DNA of 44,966 nucleotides from Ichthyobacterium seriolicida (GTDB lineage Bacteria; Bacteroidota; Bacteroidia; Flavobacteriales; Ichthyobacteriaceae): NCBI RefSeq assembly GCF_002369955.1, contig NZ_AP014564.1, positions 889,831 to 934,796 of the forward strand, read 5' to 3'. Shown piece by piece: positions 1 to 7,120 of this stretch (position 1 is its first letter; each line of letters starts with the position of its first letter). The notes under the pieces were generated by a model. It saw only the letters and a program-made list of their open reading frames with translations, ran no database searches and was not told where the DNA came from. The position numbers and the translations under genes were made by a program.

Positions 1-243
1 GGCGTCTTCATAGCCTAACATGATCATATAAACCCTTTGTTTTAACTGTTGCTTTCTGGTATAAGTAATAAATCTAGAGTCTCGAGTATCAGGCAAAAGT
101 TTACTGTAATAATGAATCAATCTATGATCTCTTTCTAGTTTTTCAAGCATGATTAAAGATCCATCAGAGCTAATTTCTGATGATGAAAAAGTTAACTCAA
201 CAGAAGTTTTCCCTCTATAAAATAATGTGTTTTTATTCCTCAT
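1..243 (-). CDS. IS1380-family transposase, N-terminal 81 codons (cut by window edge)
   Basis: Reading the minus strand from the ATG at 243-241 gives 81 uninterrupted codons up to the window edge. The peptide begins MRNKNTLFYRGKTSVELTF and continues with the segments ISSDGSLIMLEKLERDHRL, LLPDTRDSRFITYTR and QRVYMIMLGYEDA. The 'SSDG..LL..L', 'LPD.RD' and 'QRVY.I..GYED' signatures are typical of the N-terminal part of IS1380-type DDE transposases (DDE_Tnp_1 group). The catalytic core lies outside the window, so I cannot say whether the gene is intact. A diverged copy of this same start region survives at about 11131-11162 inside the small element between two adhesin genes. Confidence 0.85.
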   Translation of the reverse strand, partial: MRNKNTLFYRGKTSVELTFSSSEISSDGSLIMLEKLERDHRLIHYYSKLLPDTRDSRFITYTRKQQLKQRVYMIMLGYEDA

Positions 244-343
244 TTTTGGGCTATATTAAAGTATGTTTCTTTGGACTTTAATGCCTTAAAATTAACACTT
301 TATGCGCAATATTTAAAGGGTAACTATGAATAATCTGGGTTAA
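1..343 (-). mobile_element. 5' end of an IS1380-type insertion sequence
   Basis: This comprises the transposase start plus about 100 bp upstream. The outer end is placed near 343 because the sequence taactatgaataatctggg followed by ttaa (321-343) matches, as an inverted copy, the left end ttaacccgtattattcatag (11036-11055) of the small related element at 11036-11254. The exact terminal base and the target-site duplication cannot be fixed, because only one end of the element is in the window. Confidence 0.6.
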
Positions 344-378
344 AATTAATACTTTGTGAATAATATTGAAAGGTAACT
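288..378. repeat. Direct duplication spanning the IS end
   Basis: Two imperfect copies of a 37-38 bp sequence lie at 288-325 and 342-378. Both start aaaattaa, contain 'actttgtg/actttatg' and 'aatatt.aaag', and end gggtaact or aggtaact. One copy lies inside the inferred IS end and the other just outside it. Possible origins are a nested insertion into an older copy of the same element, or a replication slip at the IS border. Confidence 0.6.
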
Positions 379-423
379 GTTCTAAAGACTATTCAGAAAC
401 GTTGTATTGAAAGGATGATAGAA

Positions 424-592
424 GAGGTGTTAGATTTGCATCTGAAATTATCGGTGACCAGCTTAAAAATATTTGTCAAATAGAACATTCTAGGCGTAGA
501 AGTTTTTGGTAATTTTTCTAATAATCCTTATCTCTGGACTTGTTGCCTATAGCTTTTGCCCGAAAAATCTTCTATCAACCTTTTGGCCTTAT
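424..592 (+). pseudogene. Decayed C-terminal remnant of an IS982-like transposase
   Basis: The first frame gives SEIIGDQLKNICQIEHSRRR followed by SFW and a stop. The next frame gives LIILISGLVAYSFCPK, and a third frame gives KSSINL. Put together this matches the usual C-terminal run of DDE transposases I recall as IS982-type ('ND.LKNI.QIEHSRHRS...N...GL.AY.F..KKPSI'). The coding frame is broken at least twice and no N-terminal or catalytic part is present, so this is a dead fragment. The family assignment is from memory of the motif and is less certain than the fact that it is transposase-derived. Confidence 0.6.
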
Positions 593-939
593 ATAATGTG
601 CATCTTAGCTTGATTTATTAATCGAACTCAGGTTATGAAATAACAGATGGGAAAAACATCAATTAAATCTCATGATCCCAAATAAAAGTTTGTAAGGCAA
701 AAACTAAATAAAATCATTATTGAACTTAAAGTTGTAAGGAAGTCCCTATCTTTGGGGCAAATTTGCAAAGTATTAAATAAAAAGAAAATACTAATTCTCC
801 CACCAATAAAAAATGGAATAATCCTAAATTTTCTTCATACTACCGATAATTAAAAATTGATGTGGGAAAGTTATGAGGGCTAAGGGTAGGGCTAGTGCTT
901 CCACAGGATTAACCATTTACGTTAGAATAGAAAGCATTT
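593..939. other. Non-coding stretch before the DUF4954 gene, nothing recognised
   Basis: This AT-rich stretch has stops in all frames. I see no tRNA, hairpin with a T-run, or clear promoter. A short reading frame at 873-971 (starting MRAKGRASASTGLTIYVRIE) overlaps the next gene's start. It vaguely recalls the N-terminus of a tyrosine recombinase but is too short to call. The stretch is probably decayed mobile DNA plus the promoter of the next gene. Confidence 0.4.
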
Positions 940-3141
940 ATGTCGTTAGTAAAAAAGAGTTACGCAGTTAAATTGGGGTATGACTTTATCACTGAGGAGT
1001 ATTTGCCCAAAGGTAAGGATGAGTACTATATTAGAGATGAGTCTATAGATATAGATCACTATAGAACTTTGAGTAAGGGAGAAATAGAATCTTTAATTAA
1101 AAACGGCAATGAGTCTAATAATTGGGAGGATATTTTCGTTAGTGAAGGCTTTAATGCCTCTATGGTCAAAAACTGTAAGTTTTACGGTAAGATTAGAATA
1201 GGCATTTTGGAAGATTGCCATTTGGAATACAGTACTTTAAAAGTTCCTGTGGGGTTATATGACAGTATGATTATATCTTGTGATATAGGTGATAATGTAT
1301 CTATTAGTAATGTTCAGTATTTATCCCATTACAAAATTGCAAATGAGGTAATTCTATCTAATTTGGGCAATATCCATACGTCTAATCACTCTAAGTTTGG
1401 CAATGGCATATTAAAAGAGGGAGAGCAAGAGCATGTCAGGATTTGGTTAGAGATATGTAACGAGTCTAAGGGTAGGGCGGTTTTGCCTTTTGATGGAATG
1501 CTTTCTGCCGACGCTTATATATGGTCTAAGTATAGAGATAGAGATGTCTTAATGTCTAAGCTTAAAGGGTTAACAAATAACAGGTATAGTGATAAAAGAG
1601 GGCATTACGGAACTATAGGCAATGGTGTTGTCATAAGAAACTCTCATTCGATACAGGATACTAAAATAGGTGATCACGCTTATATCAAGGGGGTAAATAA
1701 GATAAAAAACACTACAATTAATAGTAGTATGATTGCACCTTCTCAGATAGGTGAAGGAGTAGAAATGGTAAATGGAATAGTAGGTTATGGTTGTAGAGTT
1801 TTTTATGGAGTAAAAGCAGTTCGTTTTATAATGGACGATCACTCTACACTCAAATACGGAGCTAGGTTGATAAATTCTTATTTAGGGGGTAATTCTACCA
1901 TATCTTGTTGCGAAGTATTAAATTCTTTGATTTTTAATGGTCATGAGCAGCATCATAACAATTCTTTTCTGTGTGCTTCTCTTGTGATGGGACAGAGCAA
2001 TATAGCAGCGGGCGTAACCATAGGTTCTAACCACAACTCTAGGGCGAATGATGGAGAAATAATAGCTAATAGAGGTTTTTGGCCTGCTTTATGTGTCAAT
2101 TTAAAACACAATAGTAAGTTCGCATCTTTTTGTTTAGTGTCAAAGGGTTCATATCCTCATGAGCTACGCATAGATTTTCCATTTTCATTAGTTGCAAATG
2201 ACGAAAGAGAAAACTCACTTAAGATAATTCCAGCATATTGGTTTTTATATAATTTCTACGCTTTGGAGAGAAATTGTAAAAAAATGTATCAAAGGGATAA
2301 AAGGGTACAAAAAAGGCAGAATATAGAGTTTGATTATCTAGCCCCAGATACTATAGATGAAATATTTTCAGCCATTGAAAAATTAGAAGAATACATCGAT
2401 CTAGCAATTGAAAGATCTGGAATAGTTTGTTGTGATTCTAGTGATAAATCGAAAATTAAAAAAGAGTATTTAGAGTCGTCAAAACATGAAAATCTTTATT
2501 TAGAGATTTTAGCTGAAGATGTGGAGAATTCTACTAGAAAAGTTCACATTCTAAAAGTTAAAGAGTCGTATAAAATATACAAGGACCTCATACTTCTTTA
2601 CTCTGTAAAGACAATATGTAAATATTTTTATACTCAAGTGGAAGATTTTGGGGATATACTTGAATTTATAAAATCTACAAATTTGACTCATCAATATGAT
2701 AAATGGAAGAATATCGGAGGGCAATTAATGAAAGAAAGCGATGTGGAAGACATCATATCTGAAATAGAAAATGGCAAACTAGAATCTTGGGAAGCGATAC
2801 ACGATAAATATTCACTTTTAGGAGAAGGTTATTTAAAACATAAGTTTGAGCACGCTGTCATTTCTCTATTAAAATTATTAGAAATCCAAATGAGTAGTGA
2901 TCTCAATGCCGATATTTGGAATAATTCTGTCAAGAGAGCTATAAGCGTTCAGGAATATCTGTGTGATAGTGTCATATCATCTAGGGAAAAAGATTACACA
3001 AATCCTTATAGAAAAATGGTTTACGACAATACTAAGGAGATGAATAATACTTTAGGCGAGTTGAACCAAAACAGTGTAATTATATCTGTAAAGGAAGAGA
3101 CCGAGAGTATAAAACAGATGTTTTTAAACAGCATGTGCTAG
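940..3141 (+). CDS. DUF4954 family protein (left-handed beta-helix, hexapeptide-repeat type)
   Basis: This 733-aa protein matches the length and conserved segments of the Bacteroidota DUF4954 family. Examples are the opening YRTLSKGEIESLIKNG, the RAVLPFDGMLSADAYIWSKY segment, KYGARLINSYLGGNSTISCC, and NRGFWPALCVNLKHNSKFAS followed by HELRIDFPFSL. Residues about 80-400 carry short repeating turns of the 'G....I......I' kind, such as IGDHAYIKGVNKIKNTTINS, as in hexapeptide-repeat sugar-nucleotide acyltransferases. The C-terminal ~300 residues are mostly helical and charged. No enzymatic function is established for the family, so I assign none. There is no signal peptide, so it is probably cytoplasmic. 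The ATG at 940 is the first in frame. recX starts 10 nt after its stop, so the two are likely co-transcribed. Confidence 0.85.
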   Translation: MSLVKKSYAVKLGYDFITEEYLPKGKDEYYIRDESIDIDHYRTLSKGEIESLIKNGNESNNWEDIFVSEGFNASMVKNCKFYGKIRIGILEDCHLEYSTLKVPVGLYDSMIISCDIGDNVSISNVQYLSHYKIANEVILSNLGNIHTSNHSKFGNGILKEGEQEHVRIWLEICNESKGRAVLPFDGMLSADAYIWSKYRDRDVLMSKLKGLTNNRYSDKRGHYGTIGNGVVIRNSHSIQDTKIGDHAYIKGVNKIKNTTINSSMIAPSQIGEGVEMVNGIVGYGCRVFYGVKAVRFIMDDHSTLKYGARLINSYLGGNSTISCCEVLNSLIFNGHEQHHNNSFLCASLVMGQSNIAAGVTIGSNHNSRANDGEIIANRGFWPALCVNLKHNSKFASFCLVSKGSYPHELRIDFPFSLVANDERENSLKIIPAYWFLYNFYALERNCKKMYQRDKRVQKRQNIEFDYLAPDTIDEIFSAIEKLEEYIDLAIERSGIVCCDSSDKSKIKKEYLESSKHENLYLEILAEDVENSTRKVHILKVKESYKIYKDLILLYSVKTICKYFYTQVEDFGDILEFIKSTNLTHQYDKWKNIGGQLMKESDVEDIISEIENGKLESWEAIHDKYSLLGEGYLKHKFEHAVISLLKLLEIQMSSDLNADIWNNSVKRAISVQEYLCDSVISSREKDYTNPYRKMVYDNTKEMNNTLGELNQNSVIISVKEETESIKQMFLNSMC

Positions 3142-3151
3142 GTAAATCATT

Positions 3152-3628
3152 ATGACATTTACTTCTAAGAAACATTATAGTTTAGAGGATTTGAAAAGCC
3201 TCATGGAGAAATATTGTTCTTATCAAGAACGCTGTCATAAGGAAGTTGAAGAAAAATTATATCAGATGTGTTCAGATAGAACACGTGTAGATGAGGTCGT
3301 ATTACATCTTTTAGAAAGAGATTTCTTAAATGAAGAGAGGTTTGCTAAGAGTTTTGTCAGGGGTAAGTTCTGCCTGAAAAAATGGGGTAAGGTCAAAATA
3401 ATATCAGAGTTAAAAAGGAGAAGCATATCAGAACACTGTATAAAAAAGGGATTGGAGGAAATAGACACGAGTGACTACCATAGAGTTCTGATACAGGTTT
3501 TAGAAAAAAAATCTATGCAGTTGGGGCAGATTAATCCAGTAGAAAAGAAACACAAGGTTATAAATTATTTAATATCTAGAGGCTTCGAGATAGAGTTGAT
3601 TCACAGTGTTTTAGATGAAGGACACTAA
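3152..3628 (+). CDS. recX: Regulatory protein RecX
   Basis: This 158-aa protein has the typical RecX length and three-helix-repeat layout. Diagnostic segments are YCSYQERCHKEVEEKL near the N-terminus (the 'R.HS..EL..KL' equivalent), LLERDFLNEERFAKSFVRGK, and KWGKVKIISELKRRSIS. The C-terminal segment KVINYLISRGFEIELIHSVL matches the usual 'L..RGF....I..VL' ending. RecX proteins modulate RecA filament formation, usually inhibiting it. It follows the DUF4954 gene at a 10-nt distance. A RecA modulator would be relevant to the recombining surface loci downstream, but recX is a common core gene and this position need not mean anything. Confidence 0.88.
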   Translation: MTFTSKKHYSLEDLKSLMEKYCSYQERCHKEVEEKLYQMCSDRTRVDEVVLHLLERDFLNEERFAKSFVRGKFCLKKWGKVKIISELKRRSISEHCIKKGLEEIDTSDYHRVLIQVLEKKSMQLGQINPVEKKHKVINYLISRGFEIELIHSVLDEGH

Positions 3629-3650
3629 AATGTAGCGCTAAATACCCAAA

Positions 3651-3746
3651 TTACACACTGTCTTGTGATAGTGTGTAAAGTTAGTTTTAGTTGTTTTAAA
3701 AAAAAGCTGCCTCGGTTTTGAGACAGCTTCATAAACTTTACACACT
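3651..3746 (+). promoter_or_regulatory. Mutually exclusive hairpins ahead of metG (possible attenuator)
   Basis: Two pairings compete for the same strand. Hairpin 1 pairs ttacacact (3651-3659) with agtgtgtaa (3670-3678), a perfect 9-bp stem with a 10-nt loop. The alternative pairs agtgtgtaaagtt (3670-3682) with aactttacacact (3734-3746), a perfect 13-bp stem that encloses the terminator-like hairpin at 3704-3729. A degraded second copy of hairpin 1 follows at 3738-3760. The arrangement resembles a transcription attenuator or a compound intergenic repeat. No ligand-binding or T-box consensus was recognised. Confidence 0.4.
3704..3729 (-). terminator. Hairpin between recX and metG, A-run on its 5' side
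   Basis: The stem aagctgcctc (3704-3713) pairs with gagacagctt (3720-3729) with one C-A mismatch and a 6-nt loop. An A-run (3698-3705) precedes it on the + strand, which makes it a T-run on the minus strand. As a simple intrinsic terminator it would therefore fit minus-strand transcription better. On the + strand it could still serve as a pause or 3' stabilising structure after recX. No gene on the minus strand ends here. Confidence 0.4.
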
Positions 3747-3777
3747 TTACGCGATAGTGTCAGATGGAGAGGAATTA

Positions 3778-3806
3778 TTGAAGTAGTTAATTTTTATATA
3801 ACTTCG
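3778..3806 (+). promoter_or_regulatory. Candidate metG promoter (TTG, 18 nt, TAACTTCG)
   Basis: TTG at 3778-3780 and TAACTTCG at 3799-3806 are separated by 18 nt. This is close to the Bacteroidota sigma-70 pattern TTG-(17-23)-TAnnTTTG, with one mismatch in the -7 box. The start codon follows 24 nt after the -7 box. If correct, transcripts from here start after the upstream hairpins, which would argue against attenuation by them. Confidence 0.3.
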
Positions 3807-3830
3807 CAGCCTGTCCTTTTTTTTTACACA

Positions 3831-5522
3831 ATGGAAAAATTTAAAAGATATGTTATAACGGCTGCTTTGCCTTATACCAATGGACCTATACATATAGGGC
3901 ATCTTTCTGGGGTTTATATCCCAGGGGATATATATTCTAGATATTTAAGACTAAAGGGTAGGGAAGTGTTATTTATCTGCGGCTCTGATGAGCATGGTGT
4001 TCCCATTACTATTAAGGCTAAGAAAGAGAATGCCACTCCTAAGGAAATAGTCGACAGGTATCATCATGTGATCAAAAAATCTTTTGAAGAATTCGGCATT
4101 TCTTTTGATAATTATTCTAGGACCACAAATGATATTCATCATGACATAGCCAAGGATTTCTTCCTTGAGCTTTACGATAAGAACATCTTTATAGAACGTG
4201 TATCAAAGCAGTTTTACGACGAAGATGAAAAACAATTTTTGCCAGATAGATATATTACAGGAACCTGTCCCAAATGTAATTCAGACAATGCCTATGGCGA
4301 TCAATGTGAGAGTTGCGGATCTTCTCTATCTGCTACAGAATTAATAAATCCAAAGTCTGCTCTAAGCGGAAATACTTCTAGTTTAAAAGACACTAAACAC
4401 TGGTTTTTACCTTTAGATAAATATGAAGATTTTTTAAAAGACTGGATATTAAAAGGTCATAAGGATGATTGGAGAGCCAGTGTATATGGTCAAGTAAAAT
4501 CTTGGATAGATGAAGGTTTAAAGCCTCGTGCTGTAACTAGAGATTTAGACTGGGGTGTTAAAGTGCCTATAGAGGGTGCTGAGGGGAAGGTAATGTATGT
4601 GTGGTTTGATGCTCCTATAGGGTATATTTCTTCTACTGTGGAGTGTGCGAAAGAAAAGGGCATAGATTGGGAGCCCTTTTGGAAAGATAAAGAAACTAAA
4701 CTAGTTCATTTTATAGGTAAAGACAATATAGTTTTTCACTGTATAGTTTTTCCAGTTATGCTCAAAGCCCATGGAGATTATATATTGCCCGATAACGTTC
4801 CAGCTAATGAGTTTTTGAATTTAGAAGGTCGTAAGATCTCTACTTCTAAAAACTGGGCAGTTTGGTTAGATCAATATTTAGAGGATTTTCCAGATAGACA
4901 AGATATCTTGAGATATGTTCTCACAGCTAATGCTCCTGAGACCAAAGACAATGATTTTACTTGGAAAGACTTTCAGTCTAGAAATAATTCGGAGTTGGTA
5001 GCTATTTTTGGAAATTTTGTCAATAGAGTTTTTGTGCTCACTAATAAGTATTACGATGGAATGGTTCCTGAGATGTCTAATTTAAACGAATCAGACCAAT
5101 TAATACTATCAAGCATAGAAAAATATCCAGATAAAATAAGTGATTTAATAGAGAAATATCATTTTAGGGAGGCTCTATTTGAATTGATGAATTTAGCTAG
5201 GATGGGAAATAAGTATTTGGCTGATCAAGAACCTTGGAAGATATTTAAGACTGATTCAGAAAGGGTAAAGACAATAATCAACATAAGTCTTAGGATAGTA
5301 GTGGCTCTATCTGTTTTGTCAGATCCTTTTTTGCCTTTTACTTCAAAGAAGTTAAAATCTATGTTGAATATAGATTTAGACTGGAGTGATATAAAATGTG
5401 GCAATAGTATTTCATTTGGTCATAAAATAGGCATGTCAGAGCATTTGTTTAGTATTGTCGATGACAGTGATATTGAAAAACAATTGGAAAAACTCAAATC
5501 TAGCAAAAATACAGTGCAATGA
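3831..5522 (+). CDS. metG: Methionine--tRNA ligase, without the C-terminal tRNA-binding domain
   Basis: This enzyme charges tRNA-Met with methionine in the cytoplasm. The class I signature HIGH is at residues 21-24 (PIHIGHLSG), and the KMSKS equivalent reads KISTS at residues 335-339, followed by KNWAVW. A zinc knuckle of the form CPKC...CESCG starts at residue 146. Other family segments are [12 protein letters not shown] and [20 protein letters not shown]. The protein is 563 aa and ends after [20 protein letters not shown]. Many Bacteroidota MetRS continue at this point into a ~110-aa EMAPII-like tRNA-binding domain, giving about 680 aa, which is absent here. The stop overlaps the nadE start by 4 nt (ATGA), so the two genes are translationally coupled. 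Confidence 0.96.
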   Translation: MEKFKRYVITAALPYTNGPIHIGHLSGVYIPGDIYSRYLRLKGREVLFICGSDEHGVPITIKAKKENATPKEIVDRYHHVIKKSFEEFGISFDNYSRTTNDIHHDIAKDFFLELYDKNIFIERVSKQFYDEDEKQFLPDRYITGTCPKCNSDNAYGDQCESCGSSLSATELINPKSALSGNTSSLKDTKHWFLPLDKYEDFLKDWILKGHKDDWRASVYGQVKSWIDEGLKPRAVTRDLDWGVKVPIEGAEGKVMYVWFDAPIGYISSTVECAKEKGIDWEPFWKDKETKLVHFIGKDNIVFHCIVFPVMLKAHGDYILPDNVPANEFLNLEGRKISTSKNWAVWLDQYLEDFPDRQDILRYVLTANAPETKDNDFTWKDFQSRNNSELVAIFGNFVNRVFVLTNKYYDGMVPEMSNLNESDQLILSSIEKYPDKISDLIEKYHFREALFELMNLARMGNKYLADQEPWKIFKTDSERVKTIINISLRIVVALSVLSDPFLPFTSKKLKSMLNIDLDWSDIKCGNSISFGHKIGMSEHLFSIVDDSDIEKQLEKLKSSKNTVQ

Positions 5523-6307
5523 ATATTAGGGGAGTTATAGATCATATTGTAAAGTGGATTAAAGATTACGGCAATGAGGCTGGGACAAAGGGCTTTGTGG
5601 TAGGTGTTTCGGGTGGAATAGATTCCGCTCTTACTTCACATTTATTAGCTTTGACCAAATGTCCTGTAATATGTATGGAGATTCCCATTTATCAAGATAG
5701 TTCTCAAGTGGAAAGAGCTCAGCAGCACATGGTTGATTTGTCAGAAAAATTCCCAAATGTCAGGATAGAAAAGGTAGATTTAACATCTACATATGAGGAG
5801 TTTTCATCTCTGTTTTCTAATGAGACTGGAAACGAAAATTTAGACTTGGCATTAGCTAATAGCAGGGCTAGGCTCCGCATGACCGCATTGTATTTTACAG
5901 CTACTATAAATTCCTGTTTGGTAGTTGGTACAGGTAACAAGATAGAGGATTTTGGAGTGGGCTTTTACACCAAATACGGAGATGGCGGCGTAGATATAAG
6001 TCCCATAGCCGATCTGTTAAAATCTGATGTATACGCCATATCTAAAGAGTTAAAAATATCTCAGTCTATTTTAGATGCTCCGCCTACCGATGGGCTTTGG
6101 GGAGACAATAGAACCGATGAAAAACAAATTGGAGCATCTTATGAGGAACTCGAATGGGCTATGAAAATAATAGAAGAAGGTAGATCGGATAACCAATTTA
6201 ATGAAAGAGGAAGAGAGGTTATAGAGATATATAAGAGATTGAATAAAAGTAATAGTCATAAGATGAAATCTATTCCAGTTTGTTTGATCCCTAATCAGTT
6301 ATTGTAG
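5519..6307 (+). CDS. nadE: NAD(+) synthase (ammonia-dependent type)
   Basis: It catalyses the last step of NAD synthesis, amidating deamido-NAD with ATP hydrolysis. The PP-loop SGGIDSA is at residues 31-37. The family segments [54 protein letters not shown] and [14 protein letters not shown] follow in the usual order. At 262 aa it is the short form. There is no nitrilase-type glutaminase domain, so ammonia must come from elsewhere. The ATG overlaps the metG stop. Confidence 0.95.
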   Translation: MNIRGVIDHIVKWIKDYGNEAGTKGFVVGVSGGIDSALTSHLLALTKCPVICMEIPIYQDSSQVERAQQHMVDLSEKFPNVRIEKVDLTSTYEEFSSLFSNETGNENLDLALANSRARLRMTALYFTATINSCLVVGTGNKIEDFGVGFYTKYGDGGVDISPIADLLKSDVYAISKELKISQSILDAPPTDGLWGDNRTDEKQIGASYEELEWAMKIIEEGRSDNQFNERGREVIEIYKRLNKSNSHKMKSIPVCLIPNQLL

Positions 6308-6314
6308 TTAAAAG

Positions 6315-6322
6315 TATTTTTG
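6315..6322 (+). promoter_or_regulatory. Candidate -7 box before the YiiX-like gene
   Basis: TATTTTTG matches the Bacteroidota -7 consensus TAnnTTTG exactly and lies 17 nt before the ATG at 6340. No TTG lies at a proper -33 distance, so this is only half a promoter. The gene may also be read through from nadE, which ends 32 nt upstream of the ATG. Confidence 0.3.
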
Positions 6323-6339
6323 TTATAAAAAAAGAAGTT

Positions 6340-7008
6340 ATGTTAGTTAAAAGAAGATTGTTATCGTTTTTGTTATTGTTATTTATTGCGATTCTTGTAG
6401 TTTACAAGAAAGATATAAAACCTGTTTTTGTCAGTGGAGATATCTTATTTCAGGATACTAGCCGAGGTGATATTTCCAAGGCCATAAAGAAGGTTACAGA
6501 AGATGAAAATAACTCAAAGAGTTTTTCTCATGTTGGAATTCTACAGATAGATGATAAAGGAACCAAATTCGTGTTAGAAGCTATAACAGAGGGAGGTGTT
6601 TCTAAAACTCCATTTGATACTTTTTTAAATAGGAGTTTAACTGATAATGGAGAGCCTAAGGTAGTGGTTTGCAGATTAAAAGAGAAATATAGAGATGAGA
6701 TAAATGTAGCTCTTGAGTACGGTTCTAAATTGATAGGTTATCCATATGATAATGTGTACACAATAGGTGATTCTATGTATTACTGTTCTGAATATGTATA
6801 TGAGATGTTACATAACACAGGTGAACATAAGGATATATTCAAATTGAATCCTATGACATTTAAAGATGATGATACTGGTGATTATTTGCCTTTTTGGGTT
6901 AAATATTACGACAGTTTAAACGTAGATATTCCAGAGGGTAAATTGGGGTTAAACCCTAATGGGATGTACAAATCAAATAATATTGACTCTATATATTCTT
7001 TTTATTAA
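6340..7008 (+). CDS. YiiX/YebB-like permuted papain-fold hydrolase (membrane-anchored)
   Basis: This 222-aa protein has one N-terminal hydrophobic segment (about residues 7-22, with basic KRR before it), so it is an uncleaved membrane anchor or signal peptide. The rest matches the YiiX-type permuted NlpC/P60-like amidase family: GDILFQDT, SFSHVGIL with His64, the GYPYDNVY segment, and YYCSEYVY with Cys148. In these permuted proteins the His comes before the catalytic Cys, as seen here. The probable role is cleavage of an amide or ester bond in lipids or peptidoglycan-like substrates at the envelope; the substrate cannot be told from sequence. It converges on the minus-strand fibre gene ending at 7121. 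Confidence 0.75.
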   Translation: MLVKRRLLSFLLLLFIAILVVYKKDIKPVFVSGDILFQDTSRGDISKAIKKVTEDENNSKSFSHVGILQIDDKGTKFVLEAITEGGVSKTPFDTFLNRSLTDNGEPKVVVCRLKEKYRDEINVALEYGSKLIGYPYDNVYTIGDSMYYCSEYVYEMLHNTGEHKDIFKLNPMTFKDDDTGDYLPFWVKYYDSLNVDIPEGKLGLNPNGMYKSNNIDSIYSFY

Positions 7009-7120
7009 CAGGAATATTATACTGTCATAATGCAATAAATCTCAGTATAGAATCGTGATTTTCAGCACTTTAGTTTTATCGAAAGTTGTTCGAGTTAACT
7101 GAATATTAATAGAACTTAGA

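Noticed and set aside
873-971. Short frame resembling a tyrosine-recombinase N-terminus
   Set aside because: It is only 33 codons, overlaps the DUF4954 gene start out of frame, and the similarity is weak.
7018-7049. Hairpin tatactg/cagtata between the converging YiiX-like and fibre genes as a terminator
   Set aside because: It has a 7-bp AT-rich stem, an 18-nt loop and no T-run on either side, so it is too weak to call.
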